Positions 17,303 to 27,189 are shown, counted from the first letter of the stretch. The stretch is DNA of 64,000 bases from Lachnospiraceae bacterium (GCA_015057325.1 SVEQ01000002.1:1-64000); one strand, 5' to 3'. Notes: generated by a model from the letters alone, not told the origin. Made by a program: numbers and translations.

Positions 17303-20272
17303 CTAATATACATTCTTAGCCCAATTGCTATAAGACAATATGTCCTCATACATAACCGAACCGACAGGTTTAACCGATTCAGAGTCGCTTGCAACTTTCT
17401 TATCAGTATCCAAAATCTCATCATAAGATTTGAATATTTCATATATATGCTGATATTCAGCATATGATGGCTTTAACTTGCTATGAAGAGCTTTGTCCTT
17501 ACACTCTGATATTATAGACTTAACAATCTCTCGGTTAGCAATAAAGTTGATTGAATGGTCAACCTTAATCTTACCACCGCATACTATAAGTCCCTGGAAC
17601 TCTGTAACAGTGCTGTCAAATTCCACATCCCCCTCACAGAATATAACACCTTTTACTTTAGTACCGGTAACAGTTACATCTCCTGTGCTCTGATATACAA
17701 CATAACCTGTAGACATCTCTGTTACAAGTGGAGCTGTACTGTCTCCTCTAAGGAATTCATCATTACCGTTCTTAAACTTAAAGTATGTATTAATAGGTGT
17801 AATACCTGATTCTTTGAATGTTGTAATATCGTTACTTGATAATACACTTGGATTAGGAGTATCAGTAAGGAAAAGTTTAAGTCTCTTATACTTGTTATTA
17901 AATCCTGTCGTTGCATCGAGTGAAGCGTCTAACTCATTTGAAGATGGCGTAATACTCTCGTTAAGTTCGAAATCATCATTGGCCATACATAATGCCTCGA
18001 TACTCTTCTTATCACCTATAATCTCAAGTGCTTCATCCTCGCCACTTTCCTTAACGGAAATTGCCGAATTAGAGAATATATTGGAATTATTCTCATCAAC
18101 AAGAACACAATCAACTTTGAATTGTTCATTATTGGCAATGTTATACAAGTCTACCATATCGCCAATAGATTGAAGTTTTCTAGTAACTCCGCCAACCGTA
18201 ACTTCTACCTCTTCAAAGGCTGCAGCATAGTTACGGATAAACTCTTCAGGATCAACCGGTTCATATTTTGGATTACCCTCATCATCAAGATCATCTTTTA
18301 AGTTGGTACCACTAAAATCATAGAAATAATATGCTCTACCATCAACAACTGTCTTGATAACCGGTATTTTTCCATCAACAAATCTCTCTGGAATCGAAAT
18401 TAAATATGCAATTACTTTTTTCTTCTCATCCTTCTTTGCTTTCTGCTCATCTGTAGTTTCCGGGAGTGAATCCATATACTGATTATACACATCTGAACCC
18501 GGAGTAAGCATAGCCGGCCACGTTACATACAAAGGATCACCCGGCTTATCGTGTACTACATAAGGCGGAATGTATGCTAACTGATTACTCTTTACAGATA
18601 AACTTTCACCCGTCTTGTAATCTCTGATACGATCCTCTTCGTAAGAACCCGAATCTTCATATACAGAATAGTCATCTGCTGATTTATCCTTAAATTCATA
18701 TGGTGTTTCGGCAGCAGAAGCATCCGAAAATGTTACTGTACCATCTGAATTACGTACCTTGAAAGCTTCACTCTTAACCTTTTTAGACATTTCAACATAC
18801 GCCTGACCTGCAAGATAAACACTTCTCGTTTTCTGCAAATCCAATTTAGTATTTTTACCGTTGATAACTATAGAACTACTGTTATAATGCGACTGACCAG
18901 GAAGATTGTAAAACTTACCATCTGAAGATTTGTAGTTACCGTCTGCAAGACTGGCAACCTCACCATCAGTAACGGCATCAATATATTGAGAACTGTAAGT
19001 TCTCTTGTCAGTTGTACCGTTGTTGTATCCGTAATAGTTACCGTTAAGTTTAAATGATGAACTATCAGCATTGACTTCTGTATCATCATAAACAAATGCA
19101 TTAGCACGAAGTTCAACCTTTGAACCAACCAGAGGTGAATTAGCTAATGTTGATATCTTCTTTGAGTAACCGCCTATAATAACGTTATCTGCCCATAACT
19201 GTGTATATTTATCGGTTGATTTGTCATCTTCAGCAGTTCTCGTTGCATCATCATATGCTTTAGCATTTTCAGGATCTACCTCAGTTGTATTGACACTATT
19301 CTTACCTGTACCAAAAATTGTAAGTTCGGAACAGTTCATTGCAGAAACGCTACCCGGAACAATCATCTTGTCAGCCATAATAGCAACTTTTGCATTACTT
19401 ACATAAAATCCTGAATACATACTCTTTTCAGAAACACCATCCATTTTGTTGCTGATATTGATAGAATCAGCAGAAACCTTTGTTGCTTTGGTGTTGTTAT
19501 AATCTTTATTATAGAAATCTGAAGCAGCGTATACGTTTCCGTTAATATTGGATTTGAGAGTACCGTCTCCCACAATCTCAACACCCATATCACTGATGAA
19601 TACATAATCATACACATCATCATTGTTCATTGAATTAAAATCAACACTAAACGCCGGACATGAGACAACAATATCCGTTGTTATAGACTGAACAAAATCA
19701 GCCGGCGAACCTATCTTGCTAGGGTCTTTATATGTATTGATTGTACTATATTTTGATACTCTCTTAAGAACAAGATTATGTATTGTAAGAGAAGTAGCAT
19801 CATGTGTTACATTTGCTACCTGTTCAATCGAAACACCTTCATTTGTAATAAGATCGGATATTAATGTCGCAATATATGCTTCTACTCCTGAAGTTGAATT
19901 AATATCACCATCACTAGTAACCTTATCCATGAATGACTTTTTGAGAAGCTTATTAGCATCATCATTACTCATGGTAGTATAGGTTTTCTTTTCAACATCA
20001 TAGTAAACTATAACTTTCGTGACATCATTGTAAGCATCTCCTAAATGCTCCATCGTCTTGCTACCAATACCCTGGTATATATCATCCATAGCTTTCTCAA
20101 GATAATAGAAATTATCTCGGGAGTTGATGTCATAAGCCTTTAACTTATAGCATAAACCAACAGCCACAAGAAGTGCACTTGTAAGTACTGCAAGAAACGA
20201 AAGAGTTGCAACAACTACTATAAAGCTGTTACCTTGATTTGATTTCATCATTTTTTTAATGCGTTTAGTCAA
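17303..20272 (-). CDS. Giant PilX/GspK-like pilus protein
   Basis: A 989-residue protein with a short basic leader, then NQGNSFIVVVATLSFLAVLTS (about 13-33), which is a pilin-like membrane helix preceded by glycine. Position +5 is Val, not Glu, as in GspK/PilX-type components that cap the fibre. The remaining 950 residues are extracellular, and the 820-900 region (TGDVTVTG, GVIFCEGDVEFD, FQGLIVCGGKIKVD) has short beta-helix-like turns similar to those of bactofilins and of PilX-associated domains. The start is TTG with GGAG three bases upstream; it overlaps the previous gene by eight bases. I infer a tip or cap protein; adhesion is possible. Confidence 0.75.
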   Translation of the reverse strand: MTKRIKKMMKSNQGNSFIVVVATLSFLAVLTSALLVAVGLCYKLKAYDINSRDNFYYLEKAMDDIYQGIGSKTMEHLGDAYNDVTKVIVYYDVEKKTYTTMSNDDANKLLKKSFMDKVTSDGDINSTSGVEAYIATLISDLITNEGVSIEQVANVTHDATSLTIHNLVLKRVSKYSTINTYKDPSKIGSPADFVQSITTDIVVSCPAFSVDFNSMNNDDVYDYVFISDMGVEIVGDGTLKSNINGNVYAASDFYNKDYNNTKATKVSADSINISNKMDGVSEKSMYSGFYVSNAKVAIMADKMIVPGSVSAMNCSELTIFGTGKNSVNTTEVDPENAKAYDDATRTAEDDKSTDKYTQLWADNVIIGGYSKKISTLANSPLVGSKVELRANAFVYDDTEVNADSSSFKLNGNYYGYNNGTTDKRTYSSQYIDAVTDGEVASLADGNYKSSDGKFYNLPGQSHYNSSSIVINGKNTKLDLQKTRSVYLAGQAYVEMSKKVKSEAFKVRNSDGTVTFSDASAAETPYEFKDKSADDYSVYEDSGSYEEDRIRDYKTGESLSVKSNQLAYIPPYVVHDKPGDPLYVTWPAMLTPGSDVYNQYMDSLPETTDEQKAKKDEKKKVIAYLISIPERFVDGKIPVIKTVVDGRAYYFYDFSGTNLKDDLDDEGNPKYEPVDPEEFIRNYAAAFEEVEVTVGGVTRKLQSIGDMVDLYNIANNEQFKVDCVLVDENNSNIFSNSAISVKESGEDEALEIIGDKKSIEALCMANDDFELNESITPSSNELDASLDATTGFNNKYKRLKLFLTDTPNPSVLSSNDITTFKESGITPINTYFKFKNGNDEFLRGDSTAPLVTEMSTGYVVYQSTGDVTVTGTKVKGVIFCEGDVEFDSTVTEFQGLIVCGGKIKVDHSINFIANREIVKSIISECKDKALHSKLKPSYAEYQHIYEIFKSYDEILDTDKKVASDSESVKPVGSVMYEDILSYSNWAKNVY

Positions 20273-21614
20273 ATTCTCCGCCTCCTCTTGTTCCCTGCAG
20301 GGTAATATACTTATCTGCTGTGTCTACATCTGACACTTCACCTTCAGCCATCCATATCCTAATCTTATATGTTGTCCATACTTCCTGTTGTGCTTCGCTT
20401 AAAACATCCACAACATTAAAGCCGTTCACTTTACTTACTGTAATAAAAGGGTCAACATTTTGATAAACTCTAAGATGCGCCATACCCACTTTTCCACTAG
20501 ATGATAAAAACTTAATAGAGTCATCTGCCGCCTTTGTTGCAGTTCTGCGTAAAGACGTACCAGTGGCTACATAGTTGTTGTAATTGTTCTGTATGTCAGC
20601 TGCTAATGTTGTCATCTGCCCCTTAACAAATGTTGAATAATCGTTCTCTGTCTGAATGACAAACATGTTGACTTTCTGGCTGTTTGCATTAATTCCGTTA
20701 GGATTGTCAAAATCACTTACAGAAAATTCGTCCATACCATTTATATCAAATGAGAAACGATCATCTGTATACTTATCATTATAAACTCCGGGATTATACA
20801 TTATATACACATTAGGAATCTTACTAAATGTCTTTTTGTATATTTCATACTCTTGAGTCTTGGCATGTATTCCACGTGTTGTAATTCCCTTGTCTGTGTA
20901 TGTCAACGTAGCCTTTACAGTATATCCATCACTTTTCTTACCTGACATTGTTACTTTGATAACACGTTCAGCTCCGGTTCCTCTAAGTGTACTTACATCA
21001 TCAGAATCGTTGAATACATCATCCAAATTGTTATCCTGTTCTTCCTCGAGTTTGGCTGTAAGTAAAGCCTCCTCAGCAACATTGTCGTAATTAGACAATG
21101 TTGCCGGAATAATAGCTGTTATATCAGGATCTAACTGTTCAACAACACCATGTGTTGATTCTTTCTTAACATCAGAAAAATCAACAACATAGGAATATTT
21201 CTTCTTTTGAGTACCAACAAATGTTGAACCTGTTATCTGAAAACCATCATTTGTCGCCTTCGGAGTATAACTCATAACTGTTGCACCCGAAGAGTTTGAA
21301 GCCGTATATGCACCGGTGGACTCATCGATGTTATACACTAAAGTATCCTGTCCTCCATCGGCTCCCAATTCTGTGAGAATACTTGCAAGCTTGTCAGGGT
21401 GTCTGTGATCTGTTATATCTGCTATTGAAGTCGACTTAAGATTCTCCATGAGAACCTGTGCGTATTCATTACGTGATTGTGTTTCTTTAGCCTTGTCGGT
21501 ATTCTTGATGCTCATTACAACAGAGGATACCAACGGAACAACCAATACCAGGAAAACCGCCATTGCAATTACTACTTCTACAATAGTGACACCTTTATTT
21601 TGTTTTCTTGTCAT
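20265..21614 (-). CDS. Minor pilin-like protein (PilV/GspI-like N-terminus)
   Basis: KGVTIVEVVIAMAVFLVLVV is a prepilin-type signal with cleavage after G8, Val+1 and Glu+5. The mature protein of about 440 residues is long for a minor pilin and has a beta-rich extracellular domain that I cannot assign. GGAG lies nine bases before the ATG. The stop overlaps the start of the giant PilX/GspK-like gene by eight bases, suggesting coupled synthesis of the two minor subunits. Confidence 0.8.
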   Translation of the reverse strand: MTRKQNKGVTIVEVVIAMAVFLVLVVPLVSSVVMSIKNTDKAKETQSRNEYAQVLMENLKSTSIADITDHRHPDKLASILTELGADGGQDTLVYNIDESTGAYTASNSSGATVMSYTPKATNDGFQITGSTFVGTQKKKYSYVVDFSDVKKESTHGVVEQLDPDITAIIPATLSNYDNVAEEALLTAKLEEEQDNNLDDVFNDSDDVSTLRGTGAERVIKVTMSGKKSDGYTVKATLTYTDKGITTRGIHAKTQEYEIYKKTFSKIPNVYIMYNPGVYNDKYTDDRFSFDINGMDEFSVSDFDNPNGINANSQKVNMFVIQTENDYSTFVKGQMTTLAADIQNNYNNYVATGTSLRRTATKAADDSIKFLSSSGKVGMAHLRVYQNVDPFITVSKVNGFNVVDVLSEAQQEVWTTYKIRIWMAEGEVSDVDTADKYITLQGTRGGGEFD

Positions 21615-21630
21615 TGGACATCACTCCATT

Positions 21631-22857
21631 CTACTGGTATATCTTAACCAATCCTGTCTTTGAAACGCTTACTCTTGGTGATACTGCATCATCACCGGCA
21701 ATCTTAACATATACTGGCATAGATGTTGAATTGCTTATTGTAATCTTAGCCTTAACCAAATCCTCATCATTCTTACGTTCTGATGACTGAATAAGTAACT
21801 TAACATCCTCTGCAGATGTGATTTCAGCCTCATATGACTGACTATTATCTAAAGTATACTTGCAATAATTCTTTCCATCTTTCTCGTAGAACTCATAACT
21901 GATGATTGAGATTGAATTATCACTGTTAGATATTACTGTGCTCTTCTTGTCTGCACCATTCTGACCTACAACCTTAGCTGACACATCGCTTGATGCTGCA
22001 TTAAGCATTGTATAGAAATCATAATCTGTCTCAATAGAAGCACCATCATTATCATCATACTTATTGAGAGTTCCATCAGAAGAACCAGCAGCTCCACTTC
22101 CACCTTGGAAAATATTGTTGACACCTGTCTCAACCTGATTAAGGTCAATACTTCTCTCAGGTCTTGATTCGCCTTCAATTGAGTAACATGTAAGGTCAAT
22201 ATCACCTGTGTACAAATCCTTCTTTGTATCATAAGTAATTGAAAGAGTGTCAACTGTCATTCTATCTGAATAAGTATCTATGTAAGCGACAACATCTTTG
22301 AGAGAGTTATAACTTCCATAATACTTAATCGGAAATGCTGCTGTATAACATACAAGTTCATCACTAACTGCTGCGCCTTCTTCAACATCAGCAACTGCTT
22401 CAGATGACTCTTCCGTTGTAGCAGGTGCCTCGGTTGTAGCAGGTGCCTCGGTTGTAGCCTCAGCGCTTCCATCTGAAATATTAGCATCTGCTCCGTTGGT
22501 TCCTAATGTATAGAACTCTGATTTTGCACCAAGACTTAATGCTTCAATACTGAAATCATTAGAATCTTTGATTCCCTGCAAGAACATAATTGAAATTTCC
22601 TGATTGAGATCAGCAGGGAAAGCACTCAAAACTTCTTCAAACTTCTCAGTATATTCAACAATACCTGCTTCATACTCTTCTCTGTGAGACTCTTTTTCCT
22701 GTAAATCAGCCAATCTCGTCTCTAACTGAAGATTCTCTGCATCAAGTGCCTGTTTTGCTTCATAATTAGGCTTTGCGCCGTACATAATTGAAAAACCAAG
22801 TACCAGTAAACCAACTAATACAAGAATTATTGTTTTATTTGAATCTGATAATTTCAT
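21631..22857 (-). CDS. pilO: PilO-like inner-membrane assembly protein
   Basis: Residues 8-26 are a single membrane helix, followed by a coiled coil at about 35-75 (LQLETRLADLQEKE) and then ferredoxin-like sections around residues 80-120 and 170-220. This is the layout of PilO, the alignment-complex protein of type IV pili. Between the two sections is an Ala/Thr/Glu/Pro linker with the repeat TEAPAT, absent from classical PilO. The roughly 180 C-terminal residues after the usual PilO end are an extra domain that I do not recognise. AAGGAGGG lies immediately upstream of the ATG. It follows the fused pilM-pilN gene by 12 bases. Confidence 0.75.
   Translation of the reverse strand: MKLSDSNKTIILVLVGLLVLGFSIMYGAKPNYEAKQALDAENLQLETRLADLQEKESHREEYEAGIVEYTEKFEEVLSAFPADLNQEISIMFLQGIKDSNDFSIEALSLGAKSEFYTLGTNGADANISDGSAEATTEAPATTEAPATTEESSEAVADVEEGAAVSDELVCYTAAFPIKYYGSYNSLKDVVAYIDTYSDRMTVDTLSITYDTKKDLYTGDIDLTCYSIEGESRPERSIDLNQVETGVNNIFQGGSGAAGSSDGTLNKYDDNDGASIETDYDFYTMLNAASSDVSAKVVGQNGADKKSTVISNSDNSISIISYEFYEKDGKNYCKYTLDNSQSYEAEITSAEDVKLLIQSSERKNDEDLVKAKITISNSTSMPVYVKIAGDDAVSPRVSVSKTGLVKIYQ
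22415..22450. repeat. Two perfect 18-base tandem copies in the pilO-like gene
   Basis: GTTGTAGCAGGTGCCTCG occurs twice back to back, with a third partial copy beginning at 22451. It encodes the TEAPAT linker on the minus strand. Copy number could vary by slippage without shifting the frame. Confidence 0.85.
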
Positions 22858-22869
22858 ATGTCACCCTCC

Positions 22870-24498
22870 TTACTGAACCTGCAACTCATCTGAAGTGCCT
22901 TCTAATTCTTCTTCAGGTTCTTCCGGAACCATAGATACATAGATGCACTGTAACTGGAATTCGTATGTAACCACCGCGCTATCCTTACTCTGGTTCTCAT
23001 TGATTTCTGATACGTAAATATCATCTACGCACTCTACTTTCTTAAGTTCAGTGATAAGTTTTGCAATAGCGTCATAAGATTCAGACGAACCAATAATTGT
23101 TACGCCTTGAGGAGTTGACTTAAAATCAGTCACTACTATTTCTTTAGGCTGACCTTGTTCTAAAGCATCAAGGAACATACTTACGTTCTCATTGAGAGTA
23201 CGTGTCTGATCATACATGAGTTTTGCATCCTCATATTTTGCTTTCTTTTCTTTCCATTCATTAATAATCTGCTCAACATCCTGGATTGCAAGTATCTGAG
23301 CATTAAGACTATCTTTTCTTGCCTGCGAATTATTCTTCATTATTGCTGTAAGAACGATTGATCCAATACCTGCAGCTACAAGAACAACGCATGCAATAGC
23401 TGCATATTTTACTGAATCACCACTGCCCGCACTAGACTTAGATGACTTCGCATCTGAAAGTTTGAATCCCATAGGTGCAAAACTTGCACCGATAGCTGAA
23501 ATAAGATATACAGGGCTGTAAACTTTCATATCAATCTTAGGATCAAACTTAACATTGTAAAGACTGTCCATAACCTTAGTCTGAATATTCAATTGAATCT
23601 TGAAAAGACCGTCAATACCACGAATTAACGCTCCATCACCTGTAAGATATACATCGTCAATCGGCTTATCAGGATTCTTTGTTACATAGTAGTCAATAAC
23701 ACGTCCGATGTTATTGATAAGATATCTGAATGCTCCTGTCGCAGCATTATCATCAAAATCTACTGTAATAAGTCTGTCATTCTGCAACATTGTCATAGCT
23801 GTTGTGGCATCAACACCATTCTCATCCATAACCTCAGTTACAACAGCATTGGTACCGTATGGTACTGTTCTCTGCAATAACAATGTGTCGCCTTTAACAA
23901 TGTTAAGAATAGTAGACTCACTACCCAACTGGATAACCATAGTTGTCATTGTCGCACTTGTCTGTGTCTTGATAAGCTGAAGCATAGCATTACCAACATA
24001 ATCAATAGATTGAACGTTAAGTCCTAAAAGACTTCCGAGTTCATAATAACCCTTAACCATGCTAATAGGTGCTGCAACTACCATCAACTTAATCTGTTTT
24101 GTTTTGTCATCATTAACAACATGTTCAAGTACAGAGTGCGAAACAACATAGTCTTCTATGTTAACAGGGAAATATTCTGTTGCATTAGCACTAACAATTC
24201 CCTTAATTTTGCTCTCTTTTACTTCAGGAATAAGAACCTCACGGTTAACTACCTTAGTAGATGTTAATACAAATATTGCATTTTTGTTACTTATTCCATT
24301 TGACTCTAACTGTTCTCTGATAGCCCCCGCAATCTTCTCCACGTTTCTGATGGTTCCATCTTCATAGGAATCCTCAGGGGTTTCAAATATTAACGCATTA
24401 TGTACGTTAGTCTGTTTCTTCATTGAAGGGGTAACTTCAATGATTGTAATACTCTCATTCGTAATGTCTATTGTTAAGACTTTATTACTTTTTGCCAT
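22870..24498 (-). CDS. pilM-pilN: Fused PilM-PilN type IV pilus assembly protein
   Basis: Residues 1-350 are an actin-like PilM: KVLTIDITNESITIIEV is the phosphate-1 strand, and YLTGDGALIRGIDGLF resembles the adenosine motif. Residues 375-395 are a single membrane helix, and 400-530 are a PilN-like coiled coil and ferredoxin-like periplasmic-type domain. In most bacteria PilM and PilN are separate and dock through the short N-terminal INLLP peptide of PilN; here a covalent linker of about 25 Ser/Lys/Gly residues replaces it. GGGAGG lies seven bases before the ATG. The gene sits between the prepilin peptidase and pilO genes. Confidence 0.85.
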   Translation of the reverse strand: MAKSNKVLTIDITNESITIIEVTPSMKKQTNVHNALIFETPEDSYEDGTIRNVEKIAGAIREQLESNGISNKNAIFVLTSTKVVNREVLIPEVKESKIKGIVSANATEYFPVNIEDYVVSHSVLEHVVNDDKTKQIKLMVVAAPISMVKGYYELGSLLGLNVQSIDYVGNAMLQLIKTQTSATMTTMVIQLGSESTILNIVKGDTLLLQRTVPYGTNAVVTEVMDENGVDATTAMTMLQNDRLITVDFDDNAATGAFRYLINNIGRVIDYYVTKNPDKPIDDVYLTGDGALIRGIDGLFKIQLNIQTKVMDSLYNVKFDPKIDMKVYSPVYLISAIGASFAPMGFKLSDAKSSKSSAGSGDSVKYAAIACVVLVAAGIGSIVLTAIMKNNSQARKDSLNAQILAIQDVEQIINEWKEKKAKYEDAKLMYDQTRTLNENVSMFLDALEQGQPKEIVVTDFKSTPQGVTIIGSSESYDAIAKLITELKKVECVDDIYVSEINENQSKDSAVVTYEFQLQCIYVSMVPEEPEEELEGTSDELQVQ

Positions 24499-24525
24499 GT
24501 CGTAGCCTCCCTCGCTAATCAGAAG

Positions 24526-25350
24526 TTATTGAAGTGAGTTAAAACCCACCATGTTCAGGTACCAGCCTACAAGCTGTTCCCCGCATATCATTGTAATATA
24601 GACGCCCAAAGATAAATACGGGCCAAGAGCAAGTTTCCTCTCGCTCCCCTTAACCTTCATGAGAATAATATGTATTATCGAACCTATAATACAACCAATT
24701 CCCAATGCTAAAAAATTAAGTTTCCAGCCTAAAAGTAAGCCAGTTGCTGCCATTAATTTGATGTCACCGTCCCCTATAACACCGTCAATTTCATCATCTC
24801 CGTATCTTCTTTTTGCAATACGAGTTCCGATAATATTAACAATGTACAAAAAACCGCTGACCGCAATAAGACCAATTACATATTCCCACCAATTAGATAC
24901 ATCTGCAAATAAACGAATTAGTCCACATATTAATACAACTCCGGTATATTCAACCGGAATATATTGCGTGTTCCAATCAACAACACTAAGTGCCAAAAGC
25001 ATAGTTGTTGAAACACCAAAAGCAATACGAGTAAGCGTCAATTCTCCTGACCAATAGAGAATACTTACCAATATTGCGTTACATAAAAGGAATAACAGAT
25101 AACGGCATATTGATTGAGGCTTGCAATAACCGCATTGTTTTCTAACTCTGCAATACGAGTATAACATAAACTCACTTACATAATTACTGTCTTTAAACAA
25201 TGGTTTTAATGCAATGCAATTATCAGAATGTACGCAACCGTTGCATGTTTCACAATCACTAATATGTTCTATATAACTATATAATGGAATACTTAACATG
25301 CCATACATACCACATAATACACATATAGCAAGCCATCTCAAAATGCCCAT
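24526..25350 (-). CDS. pilD: Prepilin peptidase / N-methyltransferase
   Basis: An A24-family membrane aspartyl protease that cuts prepilins after glycine and usually methylates the new N-terminus. The first catalytic Asp is in LSVVDWNTQYIP and the second in GDGDIKLMAATG, the GxGD signature. About seven membrane helices are visible. The N-terminal cytoplasmic loop has nine cysteines (CETCNGC, C, C, CGYC and one more), richer than the usual pair of CxxC motifs, and may bind zinc. The gene follows the major pilin gene by 77 bases that contain two strong hairpins. GAGGA lies before the ATG. It presumably processes all five pilin-like proteins of the locus. Confidence 0.9.
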   Translation of the reverse strand: MGILRWLAICVLCGMYGMLSIPLYSYIEHISDCETCNGCVHSDNCIALKPLFKDSNYVSEFMLYSYCRVRKQCGYCKPQSICRYLLFLLCNAILVSILYWSGELTLTRIAFGVSTTMLLALSVVDWNTQYIPVEYTGVVLICGLIRLFADVSNWWEYVIGLIAVSGFLYIVNIIGTRIAKRRYGDDEIDGVIGDGDIKLMAATGLLLGWKLNFLALGIGCIIGSIIHIILMKVKGSERKLALGPYLSLGVYITMICGEQLVGWYLNMVGFNSLQ

Positions 25351-25362
25351 ATTATTCCTCTG

Positions 25363-25403
25363 CCTAAGCGTGACTTAGGTACATTCCGAAAACGGAATGT
25401 ACC
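25363..25403 (-). terminator. Pair of overlapping hairpins between major pilin and prepilin peptidase
   Basis: On the minus strand GGTACATTCCG-TTTT-CGGAATGTACC (11-pair stem, 25378-25403) is followed at once by CCTAAG-TCACG-CTTAGG (25363-25379). The two share two bases, so they compete. Neither is followed by a clean T-tract. Partial termination or protection of the pilin mRNA end would give high pilin levels relative to the downstream machinery genes. Confidence 0.6.
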
Positions 25404-25427
25404 TTATTGTCACAAATTAGTAAAATA

Positions 25428-25883
25428 TCAATCTGTCCAAGCGTCACCAATTGTAGGATATACCATATGGTCAGCATCCTGAACACCAGCCCATACATCA
25501 ACTTCTGATGTAGCAACCTTGAATGCGATCCAGTAATCCTGAGAAACAGTATTTCCCTTGAAATCCTTCTTAGCCTTATGTGTGTACTTAGAACCAAGTG
25601 TCTTCTTAATCTCTGCAATCAACTTAGCGTTTGTAGTACCACCCATGAATGATGCGTAAGTAATAGCTGACTGCTGATCTGTAGAATCATCAAATACAGA
25701 CTCGTTAGAAAGCGCTGTCTGGATAGCACTTGCTATCTGCTGTGAGTTAGAGATTGCAGCTGAACCTCTTGACTTGTTGATGTACTTGATAAGTGCTGGT
25801 GCAAGAGCACCTGCAAGGATTGCCATGATGGCAATAACGATAATAAGCTCGACCAATGAGAAACCTTTGTTAGTTTTTTTCAT
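25428..25883 (-). CDS. pilA: Major type IV pilin
   Basis: KKTNKGFSLVELIIVIAIMA is a canonical class-III prepilin signal: cleavage after G7 of the leader, Phe+1, Glu+5 and the long hydrophobic helix. The 151-residue size and a globular domain with no cysteines fit a major pilin subunit of a Gram-positive type IV pilus. I chose the ATG at 25883, since AGGAG lies eight bases upstream; the ATG two codons earlier is too close to it. It follows pilC by 72 bases and is followed by strong hairpins, consistent with higher expression. Confidence 0.88.
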   Translation of the reverse strand: MKKTNKGFSLVELIIVIAIMAILAGALAPALIKYINKSRGSAAISNSQQIASAIQTALSNESVFDDSTDQQSAITYASFMGGTTNAKLIAEIKKTLGSKYTHKAKKDFKGNTVSQDYWIAFKVATSEVDVWAGVQDADHMVYPTIGDAWTD

Positions 25884-25955
25884 AATCATCTCTCCTTTTC
25901 TTTTTCTTATAATTTTTTATTAAAACCGTTGCGGTCGACAACGGTATTAACCTTG

Positions 25956-27170
25956 TTACATATTGTCGATTCCCTGGTACATTCCGATAATCGGTCCGTA
26001 AACAGCTGCAACAATAAGTCCAACTATACCTGCCATAACAACCATCGTAAGCGGCTCCATGGCCTGAGTAAGTGATTCTGTCGCAAGATCAACCTCTCTG
26101 TCATAAAGATCAGCAACCTTGTTCATCATATCTTCAATATTACCTGTCTCTTCACCAATCTTAACCATTTGTACAAGCATGGTAGGAAATACTTCCATAT
26201 CTCTAAGTGGTTTTGAAAGTGGAAGACCCTTTGCAACCTGTGCCTTAGTCTCCATAAGACCATCTCTAAATATCTTATTGCCCATCATCTTGGCAACCTG
26301 CTCGATTGCATCAAGCATTGGGATACCGGCTCCCATAAGGGTACTTAATGTTCTTGCAAAAGAAGCCGCATTAGACTTAATTACAAGATCCTTAAAAATC
26401 GGAGCATTGATAGCCATTTTAGCAAGACATAACTCACCAAACGACGATGATTTAAACATTTTAGCTGCCACAACAACTATAGCAACAATTGCTATTAATA
26501 TATACCACTTGTGTAAGAACAAATCGCTTCCTGCCATCATGATTCTTGTTGCAAGAGGAAGCTGTGCGCCCATCTCCGCAAACATATCAACAAAGTTAGG
26601 GATAACCGCAACCATAACTACGATAATAACCAATATCGCAACTATCATAACCATAATAGGATATGTAAGTGCTCCCTTAATCTTACCCTTCAACGCATCA
26701 TCTTTCTCGAAGTGTGTCGAAAGTCTGTCAAATGACGTTTCCAAACTACCTGATGCCTCACCGGCTGCTACCATGTTAACCATAATTGAAGGAAATACAT
26801 CCGGATTGAGTCTGAATCCATCAGCAAGACTTCCACCCTTCTCAACATGTACTTTAGCTTCAATTATTGCAGCCTTAAGCGTTTTGTTGTCCATCTGTTC
26901 AGAAAGCATCTCCAATGCTGTAATAACAGTAACACCGGCATTCAAGATACTAACCATCTGCTTACATACTACAGATAAATCTCTACTTTTAACCTTTTGT
27001 TTGAATAAAGCAAACTGTGGTCCAGTTGACTCTCCCGCATCCTTTAACTCTGTTACGGAAAGTCCTTCTATCTTAAGACGATCCATAGCCTTCTCGCGAT
27101 CCGCAGCTTCGATTGTACCCTTTTTGGCCTTTCCTGAAGCATCCACCGCCTTGTAATTATACTGTGCCAT
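25956..27170 (-). CDS. pilC: PilC/GspF-family inner-membrane platform protein
   Basis: The polytopic platform of the pilus machine, which contacts the PilB and PilT ATPases. Residues 2-60 are the short N-terminal domain (YNYKAVDASGKAKKGTIEA), followed by two GspF repeats at about 70-190 and 270-395, each ending in membrane helices (IMVMIVAILVIIVVMVAV, then PLTMVVMAGIVGLIVAAVY). At 404 residues it is standard size. The start is the ATG at 27170 with GGAGGAG eight bases upstream; the longer frame to 27206 would run through the 11-base repeats. It has its own predicted promoter. Confidence 0.92.
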   Translation of the reverse strand: MAQYNYKAVDASGKAKKGTIEAADREKAMDRLKIEGLSVTELKDAGESTGPQFALFKQKVKSRDLSVVCKQMVSILNAGVTVITALEMLSEQMDNKTLKAAIIEAKVHVEKGGSLADGFRLNPDVFPSIMVNMVAAGEASGSLETSFDRLSTHFEKDDALKGKIKGALTYPIMVMIVAILVIIVVMVAVIPNFVDMFAEMGAQLPLATRIMMAGSDLFLHKWYILIAIVAIVVVAAKMFKSSSFGELCLAKMAINAPIFKDLVIKSNAASFARTLSTLMGAGIPMLDAIEQVAKMMGNKIFRDGLMETKAQVAKGLPLSKPLRDMEVFPTMLVQMVKIGEETGNIEDMMNKVADLYDREVDLATESLTQAMEPLTMVVMAGIVGLIVAAVYGPIIGMYQGIDNM

Positions 27171-27189
27171 GTTTTCTCCTCCACTTATC

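Noticed and set aside
22415-22450. CRISPR-like repeat
   Set aside because: Two adjacent 18-base copies without spacers, in frame inside a gene.
26119-27156. Long plus-strand open frame opposite pilC
   Set aside because: Antisense frame with a typical Ile/Ser/Thr-rich shadow composition; pilC is strongly supported by family motifs.
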